Assembly: GCF_001584185.1 (NCBI RefSeq)
Contig: NZ_CP013234.1
Coordinates: forward strand, 2,418,001-2,482,000
DNA length: 64,000 nucleotides
Source of the DNA: Collimonas pratensis
GTDB lineage: Bacteria > Pseudomonadota > Gammaproteobacteria > Burkholderiales > Burkholderiaceae_D
Direction of reading: 5' to 3'
The position numbers and the translations under genes were made by a program. Shown piece by piece: positions 34,052 to 42,943 of the stretch (position 1 is its first letter; every line of letters starts with the position of its first letter). The notes beneath the pieces are model-generated. The model was not told where the DNA came from. It worked only from the letters and a program-made list of their open reading frames with translations, and searched no databases.

Positions 34052-36022
34052 ATGAATACATCGCAGAAAACGGGCCTGGTTGCAGCATCCTTGTTGCTGA
34101 CAAGTTTACTGGCTGGCTGCTCTAGTGGCGGCGACCTTGGAAAATCATTGGGCTCGGGAGCGGGAGTTACACAGGGGACCGGCGGCGCCGGGGCTGGCGC
34201 GGGAGGCGGCGGCACTGGAGCAGGCGGAGGCGGCAGTGGCACGGGTGATGGCGGTGGCACAGGTGGCGGTGGCAGCGGCACAGGTGGCGGTGGCAGCGGC
34301 ACAGGTGGTGGCGGTACAGGCGGCGGTGGTGGCGGCACAGGTGGCGGTGGTGGCGGCACAGGCGGCGGTGGCGGCGGCACAGGCGGCGGTGGTGGCGGCA
34401 CAGGTGGCGGTGGTGGCGGCACAGGTGGCGGCGGTGGCGGCACAGGCGGCGGCGGTGGTGGCACAGGTGGCGGTGGCACAGGCGGTGGTGGTGGCGGCAC
34501 AGGCGGCGGTGGCGGTGGTACAGGCGGTGGCGGCGGCACAGGCGCTTCAGCCAATTTCATCTCCAATGTCGGCACTACAGTGTCCGGTACAGGTGCAGCA
34601 CTGGGTGCGATAGGCGATACGGTGATCAACAACGTGCCGCTGCTCTCGACCCAATCCAAGGGCGGCTTGACAACCGTGGTCGATAACGGCAGCGGCATTG
34701 TCAGCACGCTGGGCGCCGGCGTCACAAATGGATTGGGCCAGCTCGGCAGCAATCCTAATGCGCTTGGCACTACCGTCGGCAGCGTTGGCGGCGCCGTCAC
34801 GCAAACCGGCAATGTGGTGCAGGGTGTCGGCCAGGTGGTTTCCGGGCTGGGAACCGGACCATTGGCGCCATTGGCTGCCGTGACTACGCCGGTGGGCAAT
34901 CTGGTAACCCAGGTGGGAACGGCTGTTTCCGGACTGGGAGCGCCGGTGACGACCTTGCTGACTACCGGCCCGGTACAGCAGATCACGCAAACCGTCGGCC
35001 AGGCAATCGTTCCATTGACCAGCACGGTAACGACCTTGACCCAGACCGTCGGTAACGCAACCGGCCTGAACCAGCCTGTGAACGGCTTGCTGGTGGCGCT
35101 GGGCGGAACCGTCAATGGTATCGGCAAAACGCTGACCGGAGCGAATGTCCCTGGCGTGAGCAGCCTGGGCGGAGTAGTCAGCGATCTTGGCGGCACCGTG
35201 GCGGGCCTTGGCACCAATGCATTGGTCGGTACCGGGCAGCCTTTGCTGGGCAACAAGACCGGCGGTCTGTTGCAACCTTTGGATAACGTCTTGACCGGGG
35301 TGGTCGGCGGGCTGGGAAGTGCGGGCGGCGCTGGCGGTGCGGGTAACATCCTGGCTCCGGTGACTGGCCTGCTGGGCGGCTTGACTGGTGCGGCTGGCGG
35401 CGCTGGCGGTGCTGGCAACATCCTGGCTCCGGTGACTGGCCTGCTGGGTGGCTTGACCGGCGCGGCTGGCGGTGCTGGCGGTGCGGGTAACATCCTGGCC
35501 CCGGTGAAGGGCCTGCTGGGCGGCTTGACCGGTGCAACTGGCGGCGCTGGCGGTGCGGGTAACATCCTGTCTCCGGTGACTGGCCTGGTAGGCAGCTTGA
35601 CCGGTGCGGCCGGCGGCGCAGGCGGTGCTGGCAATATCCTGTCTCCGGTGACTGGCCTGGTGGGCAGCTTGACTGGTGCAGCCGGCGGCGCTGGTGGTGC
35701 TGGCAACATCCTGGCTCCGGTGACTGGCCTGGTAGGTAGCCTGACTGGTGCAGCCGGCGGCGCAGGCGGTGCAGGCGGTGCAGGCGGTGCAGGCAACATC
35801 CTGGCCCCGGTAACCGGCCTGGTAGCGGGCGTGACAGGTGCCGCAGGTGGCGCGGCCGGCGGTGCCGGTGGTGCTGGCGGCGCGGGCATACTGGCTCCAG
35901 TGGTGAATCTGGTGGCAGGCTTGACCGGCGGCAAAGGAACCACCGGTGGCACAGGCAACACCGATGCCCTGGCTCCGGTGACTGGCTTGCTGAACGGCTT
36001 GCTGGGAGGCGGCAAGAAGTAA
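34052..36022 (+). CDS. Giant glycine-rich tandem-repeat lipoprotein
   Basis: 656 aa, lipobox LLAGC after a 20-residue signal. After a Gly/Ser linker comes a stretch of almost only Gly with regular Thr (TGGGGGG, 21-bp unit, about residues 78-164). A middle region of about 270 residues follows, rich in Gly, Val, Thr and Leu with repeated VGxxVxxxG patterns. Then come at least seven 24-residue repeats (GNILAPVTGLLGGLTG plus AAGGAGGA). Similar beta-proteobacterial proteins are annotated as collagen-like repeat proteins, though Gly-X-Y periodicity is weak here. It is likely a surface or matrix protein. AGGGGA precedes the ATG. Confidence 0.85.
   Translation: MNTSQKTGLVAASLLLTSLLAGCSSGGDLGKSLGSGAGVTQGTGGAGAGAGGGGTGAGGGGSGTGDGGGTGGGGSGTGGGGSGTGGGGTGGGGGGTGGGGGGTGGGGGGTGGGGGGTGGGGGGTGGGGGGTGGGGGGTGGGGTGGGGGGTGGGGGGTGGGGGTGASANFISNVGTTVSGTGAALGAIGDTVINNVPLLSTQSKGGLTTVVDNGSGIVSTLGAGVTNGLGQLGSNPNALGTTVGSVGGAVTQTGNVVQGVGQVVSGLGTGPLAPLAAVTTPVGNLVTQVGTAVSGLGAPVTTLLTTGPVQQITQTVGQAIVPLTSTVTTLTQTVGNATGLNQPVNGLLVALGGTVNGIGKTLTGANVPGVSSLGGVVSDLGGTVAGLGTNALVGTGQPLLGNKTGGLLQPLDNVLTGVVGGLGSAGGAGGAGNILAPVTGLLGGLTGAAGGAGGAGNILAPVTGLLGGLTGAAGGAGGAGNILAPVKGLLGGLTGATGGAGGAGNILSPVTGLVGSLTGAAGGAGGAGNILSPVTGLVGSLTGAAGGAGGAGNILAPVTGLVGSLTGAAGGAGGAGGAGGAGNILAPVTGLVAGVTGAAGGAAGGAGGAGGAGILAPVVNLVAGLTGGKGTTGGTGNTDALAPVTGLLNGLLGGGKK
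34283..34543 (+). repeat. 21-bp glycine-coding tandem repeat tract
   Basis: Runs of the unit coding TGGGGGG (ACA plus six Gly codons) with third-position variation; about nine full units with two shorter ones. Prone to slippage and length change. Confidence 0.85.
35321..36010 (+). repeat. 72-bp coding repeats, seven good and two divergent copies
   Basis: Each unit codes GNILAPVTGLLGGLTGAAGG followed by AGGA, with small changes (SPVTGLVGSL in copies 4 and 5). Copy 7 follows an expanded GGA run and the last two are degenerate. Confidence 0.85.
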
Positions 36023-36315
36023 TCCGGCCGTGCTGGTCCAAGGAAGCGCTGGCCTCTGGTCAGGCTTCCTTGCCCGGGCGCCTGATTGGAAACAGTGACG
36101 AGCTGCTGCGACGCTCTCGCCATTGAAAGTAGGCCGAAAATCTGTCGCAACCTGTGACTCCAGCTTGAACCTTGCTTCCATGGCCAGTGTTTCCGGCAGC
36201 ACGCAAACAACCGCGCCACATGCCGAATCCGGCTGAATCCGGCGCGACAGTATCGGTGAACACAGCCAGTCAAGCAAACGCCGACATCCAGTACTTAATT
36301 CTTCGAGGTGGGATC

Positions 36316-36510
36316 ATGAGAGCCGAACAAATAGTCGATTTGATCGCATGTGCCAGCCCACAGGCGCAGGTGCCGGGAAATGATCTGCTGATCGGGATGC
36401 TGGCGCGCGAAATCGCGTCACTGTCGTACAAGCTCACGGAACAGGAACTGTATCGGTTGATCGCGGTAGGCTCGCTGGTTTACGAAAGAGGGCGCCGCGG
36501 CCGCATATGA
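36316..36510 (+). CDS. Small hypothetical protein, 64 aa
   Basis: Not recognised. ATG at 36316 is preceded by GAGGTG. The protein is MRAEQIVDLIACASPQAQ... with two helices and a basic end (YERGRRGRI). No signal peptide is evident. It sits between the Gly-rich lipoprotein and the convergent diguanylate cyclase. Confidence rests on the ribosome site and protein-like helical composition. Confidence 0.55.
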   Translation: MRAEQIVDLIACASPQAQVPGNDLLIGMLAREIASLSYKLTEQELYRLIAVGSLVYERGRRGRI

Positions 36511-36522
36511 AGCCACTGCGCT

Positions 36523-38091
36523 TCAGCGCAGATCCTCGCTGGAGCGCACGCAGTTACGCCCCGCAGCTTTGGCCGCATACATTGCCTTGTCTGCCGCCTG
36601 TATCAATTCAAAAGGAATGTTGTCATCCCTGAGTGGAACGAAAGCTTCCACGCCGGCGCTGATCGTGATCATGCCGACCGGCCCGAACGCATGCTCTATC
36701 TGCAGGTTGTAGATCGCCTGACGGATTTTTTCTGCGACGGCAATCGCGCCTGCCAGATTGGTATCGGGCAGCAGGACTGCCAGTTCTTCGCCGCCGTAAC
36801 GGGCGGCCAGGTCGCCCGGCCGGTTCTTGCTGGCTTTCACGACTTCACTGATCTGCCGCAAACATTCGTCGCCGGCCAGATGTCCATAGATATCATTGTA
36901 TTGCTTGAAGTAGTCGACATCGATCATCACTAGCGCCAGCGAGTTCGCATTGCGCGTGGCGCGGCTGAATTCGTCGCGCAAGGTGCTGTCGAAATGGCGC
37001 CGGTTGGCGAGGCCGGTCAGGCTGTCTTGCATGGCCAGCTGTTCCAAGTGCTGGTTCAGGGTGCGCAAGGATTCCTGGACTTGCAGCAAGCCAGCCTCCG
37101 CCGCCAGGCGCAGCTGGATCTGATGGATCAGGCGCCAACCTAGCAATCCCAGGGCCAGCGTCAGCAGCAGAGCGCCAAGCACATGCAGGTAAGTGTCGGC
37201 GCGCCAGTCGGCCAGTACTTCCTCCTTGGAGCGGGCGACCGTGATGAACAGTGGGTATTGCACCAGGTGGCGATAGGCAATCAGCCGCTCGACGCCATCC
37301 TGGCCGGAGCGCATGACGGCGGTGCCGACCGCGTTCTTGGAAGCGTAATCGCGATAGATCGGATAGTTGGCCAGGTTCTTGCCGATCACATTGTCCAGCA
37401 TGGGACTTCTGACCAGCATCGTGCCGTCATTCAGGCTGAGGAAGATCGAGCCGGCGCGGCCGATATCGAAACTGTCGTAGAAATTCTTGAAATAGCCGAT
37501 GTTGATGGTGGCCAGGGCCAGTCCGGCAAAACTGCCGTCGGCGTGATTGTAGCGGCGCGAGACAGTAACGATCCATGCACCTGTGGAGCGGCTGCGCACC
37601 GGCGGTCCGATATAGGCGCCGCGCTCGAGATGGTCGCGATGATAGCGGAAGTACTGGCGGTCCGAATTATTGACGATCGGGATGGGCCCGCTGCGGGCGT
37701 TGACCAGCCAGAGTCCGGTTTCGTCGTAGATCGAGAGGTCGTTTAGCTGCGGCAGTTCGGCGATATGCTGCATCAGCAGCTTGTGCAGGCGCTCCAGCGA
37801 GGCGCCGCTGTTGCCGTCCAGTTCAAGGTGTTCAACCACGCCGATCAGCACCGTATCTGCCTGCTTGATGGTGTCGTCTGCATGCTCCGATAGCGCGCGC
37901 GCCAGGTTGCTGGTGGCAATTTCGGTTTCCTGCAGCTCGACGATGCGTGCATTCCAGCTGCGCCAGGCTTCCACTGCCAATAGCGATACGCATACCAGCA
38001 CCACGAACAGTGTCGCCAGAAAAGTGATCGGCAGGGGTTTGAGGTTGGTGCGCACTTGGCGGGCCGCTATCGCGATGGTTGTCGTGTTCAT
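36523..38091 (-). CDS. Membrane diguanylate cyclase with periplasmic sensor
   Basis: 522-aa inner-membrane enzyme making c-di-GMP from two GTP. TM1 is near residues 24-44, a Cache-like periplasmic sensor runs to about 290 (SIYDETGLWLVNARSG, GSIFLSLNDGTMLVRSP), TM2 is near 305-325, then the GGDEF domain. The active site is RYGGEELAV, with the GGEEL form common in active enzymes, and the inhibitory I-site RPGD lies five residues before it. I used the start at 38091 (GGAG upstream) rather than 38124. It neighbours a GlxA-like regulator on the same strand. Confidence 0.92.
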   Translation of the reverse strand: MNTTTIAIAARQVRTNLKPLPITFLATLFVVLVCVSLLAVEAWRSWNARIVELQETEIATSNLARALSEHADDTIKQADTVLIGVVEHLELDGNSGASLERLHKLLMQHIAELPQLNDLSIYDETGLWLVNARSGPIPIVNNSDRQYFRYHRDHLERGAYIGPPVRSRSTGAWIVTVSRRYNHADGSFAGLALATINIGYFKNFYDSFDIGRAGSIFLSLNDGTMLVRSPMLDNVIGKNLANYPIYRDYASKNAVGTAVMRSGQDGVERLIAYRHLVQYPLFITVARSKEEVLADWRADTYLHVLGALLLTLALGLLGWRLIHQIQLRLAAEAGLLQVQESLRTLNQHLEQLAMQDSLTGLANRRHFDSTLRDEFSRATRNANSLALVMIDVDYFKQYNDIYGHLAGDECLRQISEVVKASKNRPGDLAARYGGEELAVLLPDTNLAGAIAVAEKIRQAIYNLQIEHAFGPVGMITISAGVEAFVPLRDDNIPFELIQAADKAMYAAKAAGRNCVRSSEDLR

Positions 38092-38127
38092 CGGTGCTCC
38101 AGGCAATAGCGCGTCCCGGTCCATGGC

Positions 38128-39150
38128 TCAGCTTGGCCGTATGCCTTTGCGGTATTCCGTCGGAGAGGTCCACATATGCTTGCGGAACAGCTTGGCGACA
38201 TGCTCGCCGCTGAACAGGCCGCAGCGCCTGGCTATCTTGTCCACCGGCAGGTCGGTCTCGGTTAGTTGCTGGCGCACTGCCTCGAGCCGCAGGTTGAGCA
38301 GGAAATCATGTGGCGTCTGTCCGGTTTCGCGCTTGAACTGGCGCACGAAATTGCGTTCGCTCATGGAAACGAAATTGGCGGCGTCGACCACGCTGATGGA
38401 TTCCGCCAGGTGCTCCACAAACCATAATGACGCGCGCTGGATCTTGCTGGTTTTGACCGGCAGGCTGGCAGGCGATGCCTGGTTGGCGGGCGGTGTGTCG
38501 CGGCGGCGCTGGCAGACTACCAGGCTTTGGGCCACCCGCCGCGCAACTGCCGGGCCGAGGTCATTTTCCAGCAGGCGCAAGGCCAGGTCGGTCGCCATGC
38601 CGACATCGCAGGAGGTGAAGATGCCTTCGTCCTCGCTGATCTGCGCTTCGCGTTCAATTTTGATCAACGGAAATTCGCGCGCCAGTTTATCCAGCAAAGC
38701 CCAATGGGTGGTGGCGCGGCGGTTGTTGAGAAAACCGGCGGCGCCGATCACGAAGACACCGGTGCAGATCGCAGCAATGCGGCGCACGTTGCCGCGCATG
38801 TGCTGCAGCCAGGCGATCAGGACGGGATCGCGGTAAGCGTCGAAATTGCCGGTGCCGCTGGCAATCAGCAGGGTATCGAAATGATGCTTGTCGAAAGATG
38901 CCAATGCAGACGTCATGATCTGCACCGAAGCGGACGACATGATCATGCCGCCAGAAATGGAAAGCACCGACACGGCATAGCGTGTTGTGCCGGGAAATAC
39001 CGTAGAGATCAGTTTGTCGCCGACGCCAAAAACATCTGCAGCGCCGACTACGTCAGCCAGTACCACGCCTTCAAAAACGATGATCCCTATATGCCTGGTT
39101 GAGCTGCCATTGTCTATCACCTCAAGTGTCTTTGTGCACTCGATATCCAT
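38128..39150 (-). CDS. GlxA family AraC-type regulator (DJ-1/PfpI plus HTH)
   Basis: 340-aa regulator. The N-terminal DJ-1/PfpI-like domain (about residues 20-190) has the nucleophile-elbow-like AAICTGVFVIGAAG with Cys. An AraC double HTH lies at about 235-335 (AESISVVDAANFVSMSERNFVRQFKRETG cited in part: MSERNFVRQFKRETG; LPVDKIARRCGLFS). GlxA-type regulators often control catabolism of small nitrogen compounds such as glycine betaine or carnitine. The target here is not evident; the downstream diguanylate cyclase is a possible one. The gap between the two is 36 bases. Confidence 0.9.
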   Translation of the reverse strand: MDIECTKTLEVIDNGSSTRHIGIIVFEGVVLADVVGAADVFGVGDKLISTVFPGTTRYAVSVLSISGGMIMSSASVQIMTSALASFDKHHFDTLLIASGTGNFDAYRDPVLIAWLQHMRGNVRRIAAICTGVFVIGAAGFLNNRRATTHWALLDKLAREFPLIKIEREAQISEDEGIFTSCDVGMATDLALRLLENDLGPAVARRVAQSLVVCQRRRDTPPANQASPASLPVKTSKIQRASLWFVEHLAESISVVDAANFVSMSERNFVRQFKRETGQTPHDFLLNLRLEAVRQQLTETDLPVDKIARRCGLFSGEHVAKLFRKHMWTSPTEYRKGIRPS

Positions 39151-39464
39151 GTGACTCTCCCTGCCGCCAATCTACCGTTTTGCATTGCCGGACCGCAATT
39201 TTTTATTGGTAAATTACTATTCCCCATTCTGCTACAAAACTGGACATTGTCCAGAGAATGATTGTTAAATTTAGTTAGTTCTGTGGCGCGTTAACACAAA
39301 TTTTTCTATGGCTAAAAAAATGGGCCTTGAATTTTTTCCGTGCACCAATGTTAATTTCTCGTGAGTATTTATTTGACATTCGAAACAGTTTTTTCAAGCT
39401 CCAACAAAAAAATATTACGATTTACATTGTTTCTAACAATAAGCATTTTTTGCATCGGGCGCGT
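39151..39464. other. Gene-free AT-rich region
   Basis: 314 bases between the GlxA-like gene, transcribed away, and the end of the OrfA-like gene. Clearly AT-richer than its surroundings. The GlxA-like promoter should be at its left end. No gene or repeat was found. Confidence 0.55.
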
Positions 39465-39758
39465 TCAATTCGATGAACTGTAGTGCTCGTGCTTGCTCCT
39501 CTTTTCTTCCAGCGCGTCTTGCAAACGAGAGTTTTCCAGCGTCAGTTCAGCCACAATCTGCTTCAGCTTGGCATTTTCTTCCTGCAAGCATTTCAAGTCT
39601 TGCGGATAGTCGGGCAGGCCTCCATATTGCCGCTTCCAGTTGAGGAAGGTGCGCTCGGTGATCCCGGCCTGCTTGATCACATCGGCCAACGGCATGCCCA
39701 GTTCTTCCTGCTTCAGGGCCGCAGCGATCTGGTCGCTGGAGAATGGCGAACGCTTCAT
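39465..39758 (-). CDS. Orphan IS3 OrfA-like HTH protein
   Basis: 97-aa protein with an N-terminal helix-turn-helix as in IS3-family OrfA (MKRSPFSSDQIAAALKQEE, GITERTFLNWKRQYGGL) and a C-terminal leucine-zipper-like coiled coil (LQEENAKLKQIVAELTLEN, as part of it). The catalytic partner OrfB is absent and there are no terminal inverted repeats, so it is not a functional insertion sequence. It lies 21 bases after the Ser-rich secreted protein gene on the same strand, which allows cotranscription. It may be a remnant or a domesticated DNA-binding protein. The start at 39758 has GAGGG upstream. Confidence 0.75.
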   Translation of the reverse strand: MKRSPFSSDQIAAALKQEELGMPLADVIKQAGITERTFLNWKRQYGGLPDYPQDLKCLQEENAKLKQIVAELTLENSRLQDALEEKRSKHEHYSSSN

Positions 39759-39779
39759 GGCATTCCCTCGCATTCTGTT

Positions 39780-40664
39780 TTAGCGATCTTTTAATGCAGA
39801 CAGTTCCGGCATCTTGTCCAGGCCAAGGCGAGCCCGAATCAATGGGTCCTTATATTGATCGCCGATGTTCATCAGGTTTTGGCTGACGGCATTGTTTTCT
39901 GCGGAAGGCGCAGCTGGGGATGCTGGTGCTGCAGCTCTTTCCATGCCTGGGCAGGAGCGTCCAGTCGATTCAACCGCCTTGCGGTTGGCTTCGCTTTGGC
40001 AGAGCAGGGCAAGCGCAACGTCGTTCAGGCCCATCGCACGGAATTCCCTGGAGTCAAGACGCCGGACGCAAGCCTGGTCGACCATGGTGGTGCCGCCGGT
40101 GGCGCCGAAACCTGTGAATGACAAGCCGAACGATGCCGAACCCATGCAAGTGTCGGACAAAGTAGTGGTCAAGGAAGGCGCCACGATATTCGGTACGGTC
40201 TTGACGGTATAAGTGCCGCCGTAGTCGACCGTGGTCAGCGTGTTGTTGGGGCTGCTGCCGGGTTCGCCTGCTGCGGCGGTGGTGCCGCCGGCGCCGCTGG
40301 TGCTGCCGGTTGCCGTGCTTGGCAGCGATACTGATACGCTCACTGTCGAGTTGCCGCCAGCTGAGTTCGAGTGTGAATTACCGCCGGCGCCGCCGGCAGC
40401 AGTGGAGTTGCCGCCGGTCGATGAGGAGCGCGATGCGCCGCCGCCGATCGCCGATGCGTTGGATCCGCTGGTCGAACCGCTGCTGGAATTGCTGTTGGTG
40501 CCGATGGTGTTAACGCTTGAACCGGCGCCTTGAGAAGTCGAGGTGGAAGTCGAGCCCGAATTGGAGCCCGAGTCCGAAGTGGAACCGGATATGATATCCG
40601 CCAGCGCCAGATTCGTCGCTGAGAGAGCGATCAAGAGCGCCGTTGCTTTAAGTGCGCATTTCAT
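39780..40664 (-). CDS. Secreted Ser/Gly/Thr-rich protein with conserved Cys C-domain
   Basis: 294 aa. The signal peptide MKCALKATALLIALSATNLALA is followed by about 110 residues of Ser, Gly, Thr and Asn. A different, structured C-terminal part follows, with conserved-looking text MGSASFGLSFTGFG, VDQACVRRLDSREFRAMG and ALLCQSEANRKAVE. Three or four cysteines there could form disulfides. AGGAG precedes the ATG. I do not know its function; the layout suggests an extended surface-exposed or adhesive N-terminal part. It is cotranscribed with, or close to, the next upstream Gly-rich gene. Confidence 0.7.
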   Translation of the reverse strand: MKCALKATALLIALSATNLALADIISGSTSDSGSNSGSTSTSTSQGAGSSVNTIGTNSNSSSGSTSGSNASAIGGGASRSSSTGGNSTAAGGAGGNSHSNSAGGNSTVSVSVSLPSTATGSTSGAGGTTAAAGEPGSSPNNTLTTVDYGGTYTVKTVPNIVAPSLTTTLSDTCMGSASFGLSFTGFGATGGTTMVDQACVRRLDSREFRAMGLNDVALALLCQSEANRKAVESTGRSCPGMERAAAPASPAAPSAENNAVSQNLMNIGDQYKDPLIRARLGLDKMPELSALKDR

Positions 40665-40761
40665 TTTTTTCTCCTAGCGGGGCTACTCGGAAATTGCTTT
40701 CCTTTCGCCCCTTACGAACGGTTGGCCTGGAGCTACGATGAGGTAGCCGTTAATGCCTGAT

Positions 40762-41163
40762 TTAGAAATGGAAGAAGAAAGCGCCGCTGGCTGTATTGGC
40801 GCCTGCTGCTGCGCCAGTATTCGAACCGGAAGTGCCGCCTGCAGCCGAACCACCATGGCCGAAACCACCTGCTGCGCTAGTATTGGTCGATGTGGTGCTG
40901 GTTTGGGAGCCTGTGAGCACGCCATTTGGGCCAAATGTAGCGCCTGAGGTTGCCATGCCGCTGCTGCTGTTGGTAGTTGTGGCGGCATGAATGCCGTTGC
41001 CCACGCTGACTGCGCCCGAACCGCCCCCGGAGCTGGAGCCCGATGAGGAAGAAGCACCGGCATTGCCGGCGGTGCCAGCACCGACGACGGTGACTGCACC
41101 GGCCATTGCTGCGTAACCACAAAGCACGGAAGCCAGAACTGCGATAGTTGTCTTGCGTAACAT
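40762..41163 (-). CDS. Small secreted Ser/Gly/Thr-rich protein
   Basis: 133 aa. The signal MLRKTTIAVLASVLCGYAAMAGA precedes a low-complexity domain of Ser, Gly, Ala, Thr and Asn with a few aromatic residues at the end (FFFHF). The start is set by AAGGAGA before the ATG. It has no cysteines after cleavage. Function unknown; it may be a matrix or amyloid-like protein, but no known amyloid repeat is present. It is followed by the Ser-rich gene after a 97-base gap. Confidence 0.7.
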   Translation of the reverse strand: MLRKTTIAVLASVLCGYAAMAGAVTVVGAGTAGNAGASSSSGSSSGGGSGAVSVGNGIHAATTTNSSSGMATSGATFGPNGVLTGSQTSTTSTNTSAAGGFGHGGSAAGGTSGSNTGAAAGANTASGAFFFHF

Positions 41164-41847
41164 TTTGATTCTCCTTAAGGTGGGGGCGTCATTCACCGTG
41201 TTGTCTCGTCTATATACGCCCCGATTAATAGACAAGAATTGCTCAACTCAAATATCCATGCGCTGTCGGCGGCGAGCAGTGCTGTCTGATTTCGACAGGA
41301 CGGCGCGTGATCGAAAATGCCGCGCTTGGTTCCGTCAGTCGCGCCGTTTAGAGGGCTCGCTCGTTTGCGTTGATCTGATAATAGGATTGCAAGTTGAAGT
41401 GTTTACGACAAAACCTTGTCAGCTTCGGCCAGATAAGTTGGCCGATTTGGCTAGTGTTTTTCCGTGCTGCATCTTGTGAGCGCTAACAAAAAAAATATAA
41501 AAAACCTATTTCATTCTTGGCGTTGAAATAGCGCTGCGGCGATTAATGGCGTGTGGAAAAACTATCGGTGAATTGCGATGTCCGTTTTTGACAAGGCGGA
41601 AAACAACATGTGCACATTCTTGATTGCTTGACTGAAATTGCGCGTGGAGCGTTGGCGACGCATGCGGCGGTCGTGAAGTTTTTTTTGTGGCGCGGGCTTG
41701 TACAGCGGGCGTTCGCATCGATTTTTTTTGCGCTCGGCATGGCGTCGGAGGTATGAATTTTTTACGCCGCCGCGTTTATCGGATATATTGCCGCATACCA
41801 ATTTGCTGCCTCGTCGCCAGGGCGCCCACCATATCGAAAAGGTAGTC
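41164..41847. other. Long gene-free region upstream of the Ser/Gly locus and DMT gene
   Basis: 684 bases, AT-rich toward the right end. Frames of about 100 codons exist but lack ribosome sites and look random. It should carry promoters for the minus-strand secreted-protein genes and for the DMT transporter. No repeat or RNA gene was identified. Confidence 0.55.
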
Positions 41848-42732
41848 ATGAATATTGCGGAACTGTTTTCTCTCGCGGCCATCTGGGGCGCGTCGTTTCT
41901 TTTCATGCGCATCGGTGCGCCGGAATTCGGTCCGGTGCCGCTGATCGCCTTGCGTGTCGGCATTGCTGCGCTGGTGCTGCTGCCGGTATTGCGCTCGGCT
42001 GTTGCGCGTGGTCATTTGCGCAGCAAGCTGTGGCCGATGCTGGTGGTTGGCGTCACCAATTCGGCCTTGCCGTTCTCGCTGTTTGCTTACTCGACCTTGT
42101 ACGTGAATGCCGGTTTCGATGCCGTCTTGAACGCCACGGTGCCGTTGTGGACCGGCTTGATCGCGTTCGTCTGGCTGAAAACCCCGATGAGCCGGCCGCA
42201 GGTGGCCGGCATGCTGGTCGGCATGGCCGGCGTGATTGTTCTGGTGTGGGACAAGATCGGCGAAGGGCAGCCCGGGGTCTGGCTGGCGACCGGGGCAGTG
42301 CTGCTCGCGACGCTGTCCTACGGCTTCGCGATCAACTATTCGAAAACCCGCTTGGCCGGCGTGCCGCCTTTCGTGGTGGCGTGCGGCAGCCAGCTGGCGG
42401 CAACCTTGGTGCTGTTGCCGCTGGCAGTGTTGTACTGGCCGTCGGCGCCGGTCTCCAGCATCGCCTGGTATTCGGTGCTGGCGCTGGGCGTGCTGTGCAC
42501 CGGTGTGGCTTATGTGATTTTCTACCGCCTGCTGGACCGCGTCGGCTCGGCCTATGCGGCTTCCGTGACCTTCCTGATTCCGATCTTCGGCGTGATCTGG
42601 GGCGCAATTTTCCTGAAAGAGCAGGTGACGCTTGGCATGGTCCTCGGCTGCCTGATCATCTTGCTGGGAACCGCGCTGGCGACGGGCAAGCTCGATCTGT
42701 CCGCGTATCTGCGCGGGAAGGTGGTCAAATAA
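41848..42732 (+). CDS. EamA/DMT superfamily transporter
   Basis: 294-aa inner-membrane protein with ten predicted helices in two EamA repeats. MNIAELFSLAAIWGASFLFMRIGAPEFGP is the typical first helix (quoted in part: AIWGASFLFMRIG), and SAYAASVTFLIPIFGVIWGAIFL is the conserved helix near the end (part: LIPIFGVIWGAIFLKE). The substrate is unknown; family members export amino acids or metabolites. AAGGT stands before the ATG at 41848. The frame is open back to 41698 but not family-like. Isolated gene. Confidence 0.9.
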   Translation: MNIAELFSLAAIWGASFLFMRIGAPEFGPVPLIALRVGIAALVLLPVLRSAVARGHLRSKLWPMLVVGVTNSALPFSLFAYSTLYVNAGFDAVLNATVPLWTGLIAFVWLKTPMSRPQVAGMLVGMAGVIVLVWDKIGEGQPGVWLATGAVLLATLSYGFAINYSKTRLAGVPPFVVACGSQLAATLVLLPLAVLYWPSAPVSSIAWYSVLALGVLCTGVAYVIFYRLLDRVGSAYAASVTFLIPIFGVIWGAIFLKEQVTLGMVLGCLIILLGTALATGKLDLSAYLRGKVVK

Positions 42733-42943
42733 GCGATGAAATAAGCGGTCAAATGAGCGGCCCAATTCGAGCTAAACGATTTCCTGCCTTGGGGCCTGTT
42801 CCGGCGCGAATCCGTGAATATAAGCAACACACCGGGGCATGAATGTCATTTTCACGAGGCCCTAGGGTATTAGTGGGCTGCTTCTATGGCATAATCAAGA
42901 GCTAAATTCACTGTTTTGCGCGGTCTCCAAACCGCCCTGGATC

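Noticed and set aside
35321-36010. CRISPR-like appearance of regularly spaced repeats
   Set aside because: Repeats are contiguous 72-bp coding units with no unique spacers.
33841-36273. Long minus-strand open frame (810 codons) opposite the Gly-rich gene
   Set aside because: Pro-rich mirror of the Gly codons; no ribosome site or family; caused by the repeats and GC bias. The same applies to a 576-codon frame from 34547.
39465-39773. Complete insertion sequence
   Set aside because: Only an OrfA-like gene; no OrfB, terminal inverted repeats or target duplications are visible.
41153-41479. Plus-strand frame of 108 codons upstream of the DMT gene
   Set aside because: Random composition and no start signal.
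42733-42943. Leucine leader peptide before leuC
   Set aside because: No run of Leu codons with a ribosome site was found.
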